Below, in pieces: positions 33,040 to 38,648 of a stretch of DNA of 38,648 nucleotides. The DNA is taken from the NCBI GenBank assembly GCA_033085395.1, contig JANQBS010000335.1:1-38648 (forward strand), given 5' to 3'. The translations under genes were made by a program, and so were the position numbers. Every line of letters begins with the position of its first letter. Position 1 is the stretch's first letter. Source of the stretch: Xanthoparmelia taractica. Lineage: Eukaryota; Ascomycota; Lecanoromycetes; Lecanorales; Parmeliaceae. The notes under the pieces are model-generated. The model made no database searches, was not told where the DNA came from, and saw only the letters and a list, made by a program, of their open reading frames with translations.

Positions 33040-34157
33040 GGGAGAAAAGAGCTAGCTAAATTGCTTTATGATCACGACTTCGTCTAGAGCTGGAGGCCGA
33101 GAACCTCCTCGTCAAAGGTGCTTCTGAGCCGATGCTTCGAATTCTGACCCTCATGCTATCTGCCTGAGTCCTCTTTCGGCCCGATTTTGCCCATGTGTGG
33201 GTACGGCGACGTTAACCAGTGGCAGTCTGTTGCTTGTACTGCCGCAAGGTACCTTTCCCGTCACGATATTGTCCATATAGGCTCTGATCAGAAATTCTCT
33301 CTCCCAACCCGATCCTCGCCTTCTCAAAGCCGTAGCTCCATCTCTTCTGTCGTCTCAGAAGATATCCACGGCGACAACTTCAAGGGTGGCGGAGGGAATG
33401 GAGCAGTCGTAAAGCCATTCCCCGGGGCTCAAGCATGGTTTTTGCATTCAATGAATGCGAGAACCCAAATGCGCACCAATTAGTTACTTGCCCGGAGGGT
33501 AGTGAAGTGGACACTAAGTCCAGAGTGCATTTTGTTGTTTCTGTGGGATATCACACCTCCTCACCAGAATGAGGTTTGCAATGCCGTTCGATCCGAAGCA
33601 CAAACAGGGGTTGTTAGCTAATCACAACCAGCACACTCAGGTGACACAAAGTCGGCACCTCCGCGCCCCAGTGTGATCCGAGCGATCCTATTAAGCCGTC
33701 TGACTGCAGTACTGTTGGAACATGCGGTGAGCTGTCTGACCACAGCAAGTAGTATCAGCGTAGCGAACAGTCAGGACCACGGCTATGAGGGCAGCGGGCT
33801 TTTTGGTCACCCGTGTGGGGGCTTAGCCGTTGGATTTATGTCCAGGGGTTTGAGCCAATTGCTATTCATGAGACGTTGATTGCCTCAAGGCCATCAGAGG
33901 ACAAATGACCCTACCATTCCAGTGGAGACCCGACCGCTTCAATGTCAATATAGATTATTTAGCGCTTTCAGCAACCACGAAATCTGCACTTTTTAGCCAC
34001 ACATTGTTTTCTCGTGAGCAGTTATCCGAGGGCTCGTGGCTACAGGAAGGCCACGCAACAAAATCAAAGACACGCATTAAAGCGCCCACGTTGACCATTG
34101 GTAATGGTCGCTCAGAAGTTGAAAGTAGACAATTATGCTGTGTCAGGTGTACGTAAT
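33040..34157. other. intergenic region between two pseudogenes
   Basis: Open frames of up to 98 codons (33187-33483) lack motifs and look like chance. This is the 3' side of both the plus-strand NRPS-like relic and the minus-strand F-box-like relic. Nothing else was recognised. Confidence 0.4.
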
Positions 34158-35241
34158 TCAGATAGCTCCTGACACTACCATGTGGATCGACCAGTGGAAG
34201 TCCGTGACCAAGTGCTCCAGAGAAGGAGGGTTGACAAGACGATCTTCATCATAGCGGATAGACATAGTCTCAAGGTCGGAAGCTGAAGTCACAAATTCTG
34301 CGGAGGCTGACGTGCTTGAGTCAACGTCAAGGACATGAACACTACGTTGGGATCTAAATCCTCAGGGATGTGTGACAGAAACAGATGAAGACTAGGGAGG
34401 TTTCGGGATGCTATGTGCCACGGCGTCCCATCGCTCGATACAGTGATTTAAGAAACACTGGCCTAACGAGCCGGCAATAAGTTTCGTTATCCATAAGCCA
34501 GCTTTAACTGCGGCCAAAGGGGGGGGGGCCTAATTGATGCGTAATAACTTGGTCAAGGGGATCCGGTGTTACACCTTCGGACATTCAGACTCCTAGGGCT
34601 GCACGAAGATAATTGGTACTGCCTCGCCTGTATGGAACTATTGGTCATGTTAGGTGTGGGAGTCGCTCCATTGCCCTCAAAAGAGATTCTTCGTGCACGA
34701 CGAACTCGTTCCTGCGCCGCTGTTCGGCGCTGTGCGGCGCGATAATTTCGATACTTCTTGCTTGGTCAAAGGGCGTTCACGCTCTGCTACACACGCAGGA
34801 GGTCCTCGAGTATATCTGCGCGGCAGAAGACCACAAGCTGGTGAGAGATGCCGATCAAGAACTTCCTCAAGTAGGCCAGCTCATTCCGGTCAAACGATGC
34901 TCTTTTCACATTTCTCCCTGTCAGCCTAAGATGGATGAGGTGACTTTAGAAGGTCGGCTTTGTAGAATAGGAAGATAAGATATCGTTTAGCAGATGGATG
35001 CTCAGTCACATCCAACAGCCTGTCGAAGCTGTCGGCCTTGGGTATGAGTTGAATTCTATAGATGAGGGTTCCGAAGTTCACTGCTGCAATGTTTCTATCT
35101 AAAAGACGTATCCCGGAGATACCTACAGGTTTGGAAGGCACGGATCATGCGGAGGAGTTCTATTGGTAGACAATGGAGATCGCGAGACTCCTGAATTGCC
35201 CCCGCTTCCTCGTTCTTTGTGAGTGCCATCATGTGCTCCAT
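34158..35241 (-). pseudogene. F-box-like protein pseudogene
   Basis: On the minus strand an ATG at 35241 opens a frame with LHCLPIELLRMI, a typical start of a fungal F-box, then TCRYLRDTSFR and a TAG. A shifted frame continues with VNFGTLIYRIQLI and SFDRLLDVTEHPSAKRYL, a pattern common just after the F-box in ascomycete proteins. Further fragments follow in other frames: EESLLRAMERLPHLT at about 34690, and near the end SASDLETMSIRYDEDRL and NPPSLEHLVTDF before a TGA at about 34158. Frame changes and stops show it is dead. F-box proteins act as substrate adaptors of SCF ubiquitin ligases. The order of the fragments supports one ancestral gene; the exact family is not certain. Confidence 0.6.
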
Positions 35242-35380
35242 GTTTATTAGCTGTGATGAGAGTGGTTAGGTTCGAGCTGATGGTCCTTCACAGAACATAG
35301 TCAACAACGGTGTACAAAGATTCTGGGCTTCAAGTACTTAAGCCTCTCCATAGGTTGATCTTATCGGACCGTTATCGCTA

Positions 35381-35869
35381 CAACAGAGTTTTTTTTAAAT
35401 TAATGGCCACTCCGGAGTTTCGCCGAGGCTCTCATCAAATTATCATTTACTATATGATACGATATTGTCGCAATGAGTGGAAAAATCGCTTTCAAATTTA
35501 CACGTAGATTTTATTTCCCTATTAATTTCAAAACTGCGTTTTTGATTTTCTATTAAAACTCGTTGTTAATGTGTAATGTTAAGTGAAAAAGAACGTGTCG
35601 AAATTTCGCGAAATTTCGCGTACTTTTTGCGGTAAATTGATGCGAAAATTAAATTTTCAATCTTCTTTCACGTTTATTACAACGTTTTTTAACGAGATAA
35701 TTCTTTACGAAGTTTAGACTCGAGTATATATAACTTCTAGATGAAAAGTTAATGTATATAAAATTTTAATGTGTTTTAATACCTAGAAGTATAGATTTTA
35801 CAAAGTTGAAAATATCGCGTTTTGATGTAAAATGCGGGGTGGCCATTAATTAAAAAAAAACTCTTGTTG
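35381..35869. mobile_element. 489-bp MITE-like element with long TIRs and TA flanks
   Basis: The left end CAACAGAGTTTTTTTTAAAT and the right end, whose complement is CAACAAGAGTTTTTTTTTAA, continue inward as TTAATGGCCACTCCG and TTAATGGCCACCCCG, about 33-35 bp of inverted repeat. TA lies outside both ends (35379-35380 and 35870-35871), as for Tc1/mariner/pogo-type insertions. The inside is AT-rich, has no gene, and holds a small duplicated palindrome CGAAATTTCGCGAAATTTCG near 35600. Unlike the blocks at the window ends it is not saturated with TA changes, so it may be younger or too short to be a RIP target. Confidence 0.8.
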
Positions 35870-36409
35870 TACTTGCGCCATTAACGCAGTTTCTCGTTTA
35901 ACCACACGCACGTGACCAGTCGTCCGCGGGGTCGCTAATTTGCTTGGCATTTCTTTGGGTCCACAGAATACAACAAGGCCCGTTCTTTGAATGTGATACA
36001 TTATTGCGTTCATCGTATAGCGTATCCATTTCAAGTTGGATCATGAAAATCAAAGCGTGAGACTCTGAAAGGTGGAAATCTACCCCCTATTGGCATCTCA
36101 GAACCCAGCTTTTGAAAGAGGGGATGTATCTTTCAGTATCTTCCGCGTTGTGAATATCCACAGGCTACCCCAGTGCACGCGGGATACAACCTGTATCGGT
36201 CTTTTCTGTAGTTACGGATACTACGAGTGCAGAGCGCAGGTTGACCGGGCTTATGGCCGGGTCACATGATCACGTTGATAGGGTTCAAACCCAAATAGTA
36301 CTGCAACATGACTACGGACAGTCCCCCTCCCACAGTCCCCCGTCACTCTAAATAAGTCTCTCGCAGGCTAGGCTTCAGCCTTTATCAAAAATGGGTTGAT
36401 TTCACATTA
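35870..36409. other. moderate-GC spacer before the right AT-rich block
   Basis: No gene was recognised. A 62-codon minus-strand and a 65-codon plus-strand frame carry no motif. Composition falls sharply after about 36410, marking the edge of the degraded block. Confidence 0.4.
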
Positions 36410-38555
36410 AAATTCGATAAGCGAGTGCGTAAGCATATGAGAAAGACTTCGAAGAATTAATGATCTAATTAGCTAAGTCTACTATAATAAAGAATTTATC
36501 AATTAATTAACTAGCTGGCTAATATTCTTTTTTCTAGGCTACATTATTTTTATCTTCTTTCTCGCCGTCGCCGCTATACGCTTAATAACTCGATATATCT
36601 TAATCTTCTATTCGTGATTTTCTTAAGACTTTAATTTAATCTTAAATAATTTAATCGCTATATCTCGTCTAATCTTAATTACTATTAAGAAAATAGAATT
36701 ATTTGAAATAATAAGTACTCGCTGCTAGCTAAGACGATTCGACTACTTTATAAGAGATAAAAAGAATTTTAATAAGAGTTATTTATCGTTAAAATTATCG
36801 ATATAAGCGAAATTAGATTATTTAAATATCGCTAGACTTAGAGATTATTAAGGCTTTTACATAAGCTAAGTATTTAGAACTTAAATATTATTATCGCTAT
36901 CGCTATCGTCGACGTTATTAGAGAAAAGAGAATTAAATTCTTTTAAATTATTAAATTCTTTCTCTCGTACTTAATGAGAGAAGAATATCTCTCTCTATTT
37001 TTTAGGTTAAATTTACTATAAAAATTTAAAGCGTGTTTTTTAATCTATTAATATCTACTTCGTATACTTTTAATTTCTCTCTTTTTTAATCTCTTCTACT
37101 CGAATTTAATAATATAATATTACGTTTTCTATATTAGTAGTCTTACGTCTAATAAGTATATATCTTCTATTTTTATTCTTCTTAAACGTTAAGTTTTTTA
37201 TTTATTTTTTTAATTATCGTAAAAAATTAAGATAGAAGAATAGATTAATTATATTTTTAATCGTATACTCTCTTTACTTTTTAAATAGTCTTCGTTATCT
37301 TACGTGTATATTTCTTAGCGCGATGGACTTCTAAGATCTTCTTATAGAATTCGTATATTGAAAAGACTTTAGTATTTAGTATATTTAGTTCTCGGCGAGC
37401 ATATCTCGTATATATAGATATCGAGTTAAGGGCGCTATTATCGTCGTCGCTAGATTAGTTATTAAATTAACTTCGAGTATCGTTAGTATCTAATATAGTG
37501 ATATAATAGGCCGATATAATGCTAGAATCGAAAGTTATTTCTTAATTTACTACAATTTTAGGCGTCTTAAAAAGTTATCTCGAATAAATAAGTAAGAATA
37601 AAATTAATATATTCGAAACGATATAGCGATATAGTCAATATTTGTAGAGTAAGTAATACCTCTTGAGTAGATAATATACTTTTTTATATATATTCTCTAC
37701 TGCGACTTAAGAGACTTCTTTTTCAACGTCAAGTCGCTATTATTTTATGCTAATTAACTCTCTATAAATTAATTCAATCGCTTAATAAGTTATATAATTA
37801 AGAAGTACTATAAAGAACGATTTACTAATATCGATACTACGGGGATTATTCTTCTTTTAACGCTCTAAGTTCCACTCATATATAAAGATTATCTCGCTTA
37901 TTTTCTCGATAATCTTTTCTGCTAATTAGTCTATAAGTGTATAATAATTAATTAAGTTCTTAATTATTAAATAACTACTCTTATCTCGTTAAATAAAATT
38001 ATATTTTAGATTTAGCAATTCTTTGATATAAACTGTAACGAATTAATACTTTTATCTCTAATAGTAGTTAATTAAATAATTTTAATTCTTTTAATGCAAT
38101 TAATTTAATAAGACATTACGATTTCGCTCTTTATCTATAAGAGTTTCGAACTTAATTTACTTTTAGACTAGATCGATAAGTATCTTTCTCGTTTTAAGTA
38201 AATAACTCTCGCGAGTTAGTCTCTTCTTAATTACTTCGATTATATGCTAATTATATAGCTAAAGAAAGTATTTAATATTTAGCTTATTTATTTAAGAGAT
38301 TAGCTATTAGATTATATTTATTCTTATCTATGCTATTATACTAACTTGATTATCGGAAATCGATATTATATTAATTCTTTTCTTGATTATTGCAGTAGTT
38401 AATCCTATAGCGAAATTATTAAATAATACTACGAGGTCGCTATAATCGTTATAGAAGCATAGATTCTTTATATAATCGTTTATGAATAAGAAGATCTAAG
38501 TAGATTCGAACTTGATAAAATAGTACGTAATCGAAATAGTCTTTAGAGTATTTTA
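36410..38555. repeat. AT-rich, RIP-like degraded repeat DNA
   Basis: This has the same composition as the left block, with dense TAA/TAG in all frames. On the minus strand some stretches keep protein-like character: about 38340-38555 reads with few stops, and a charged Lys/Arg-rich stretch lies near 37250-37400. No diagnostic transposon motif could be read, so the element type is not assigned. Confidence 0.6.
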
Positions 38556-38648
38556 CGGGTCGGAAAGGTGAGGTATATTTAATGGTATGGGACTAGTTTT
38601 TCGAATACCATACCGAAAGGTATGGGATATCCCATACTCCCATTGGGT
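38556..38648. mobile_element. left part of a further CGGGTCGGAAAGG inverted-end element, cut by the window end
   Basis: After TA at 38554-38555 the sequence CGGGTCGGAAAGGTGAGGTA and the rest match the unit at 6287 nearly base for base, with differences mostly C/T and G/A. This copy is less mutated, and so preserves the internal inverted repeat GGTATGGGA / TCCCATACC around 38600. The right end lies outside the window. Confidence 0.65.

Noticed and set aside
36250..36300. tRNA-like T-arm GGGTTCAAACCC near 36280
   Set aside because: No matching acceptor stem, D-arm or anticodon arm could be drawn around it.

Overview
The window looks like a filamentous ascomycete chromosome (Pezizomycotina; class not determined). 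The genes have short spliceosomal introns, mostly 47-87 nt, with GTRNGT-like donors and CTRAY-like branch points. They encode fungus-restricted families: a Zn2Cys6/AflR-like regulator, a DUF3292-like membrane protein and an NRPS-like reductase relic. Extremely AT-rich blocks at both ends are full of TAA/TAG-riddled transposon remains, the signature of repeat-induced point mutation (RIP). All exon joins are my reading of splice signals and frame, without transcript data.

Layout. 1-2870: AT-rich complex satellite with several interspersed modules, including GC-richer hairpin units. About 2880-8437: a RIP-degraded Ty1/Copia retrotransposon on the plus strand (pre-integrase and integrase, then reverse transcriptase and RNase H, polypurine tract, 3' LTR at 8306-8437). 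It is split by a nested insertion at about 4164-6557 with inverted ends and TA flanks. That insertion carries a coding relic resembling the histone H3 fold. 8438-30433: moderate-GC gene island with six multi-exon gene models: a secreted effector-like protein (8988-9736), a mitochondrial-type protein with an in-frame TAG or cryptic intron in its presequence (10856-11943, minus), a coiled-coil protein (14122-15943, minus) divergent from an Hsp70-like ATPase (16516-18526), an AflR-like regulator (23563-25008) and a DUF3292-like membrane protein (27463-29635). 30434-35241: a gene graveyard with an NRPS-like adenylation-thiolation-reductase pseudogene and an F-box-like pseudogene. 35381-35869: a 489-bp MITE-like element with long inverted ends and TA flanks. 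36410-38648: a second AT-rich degraded block, ending in a further copy of the inverted-end element found inside the Copia relic.

How the parts relate. There is no operon-like logic. The AflR-like regulator and the dead NRPS-like reductase lie within 6 kb and may be remnants of a secondary-metabolite locus (inference). The effector-like gene starts 550 bp from a RIP-degraded retrotransposon, the setting often described for fungal effectors. The most unusual element is the H3-fold relic inside the nested transposon. I saw no convincing tRNA, rRNA or CRISPR by eye.
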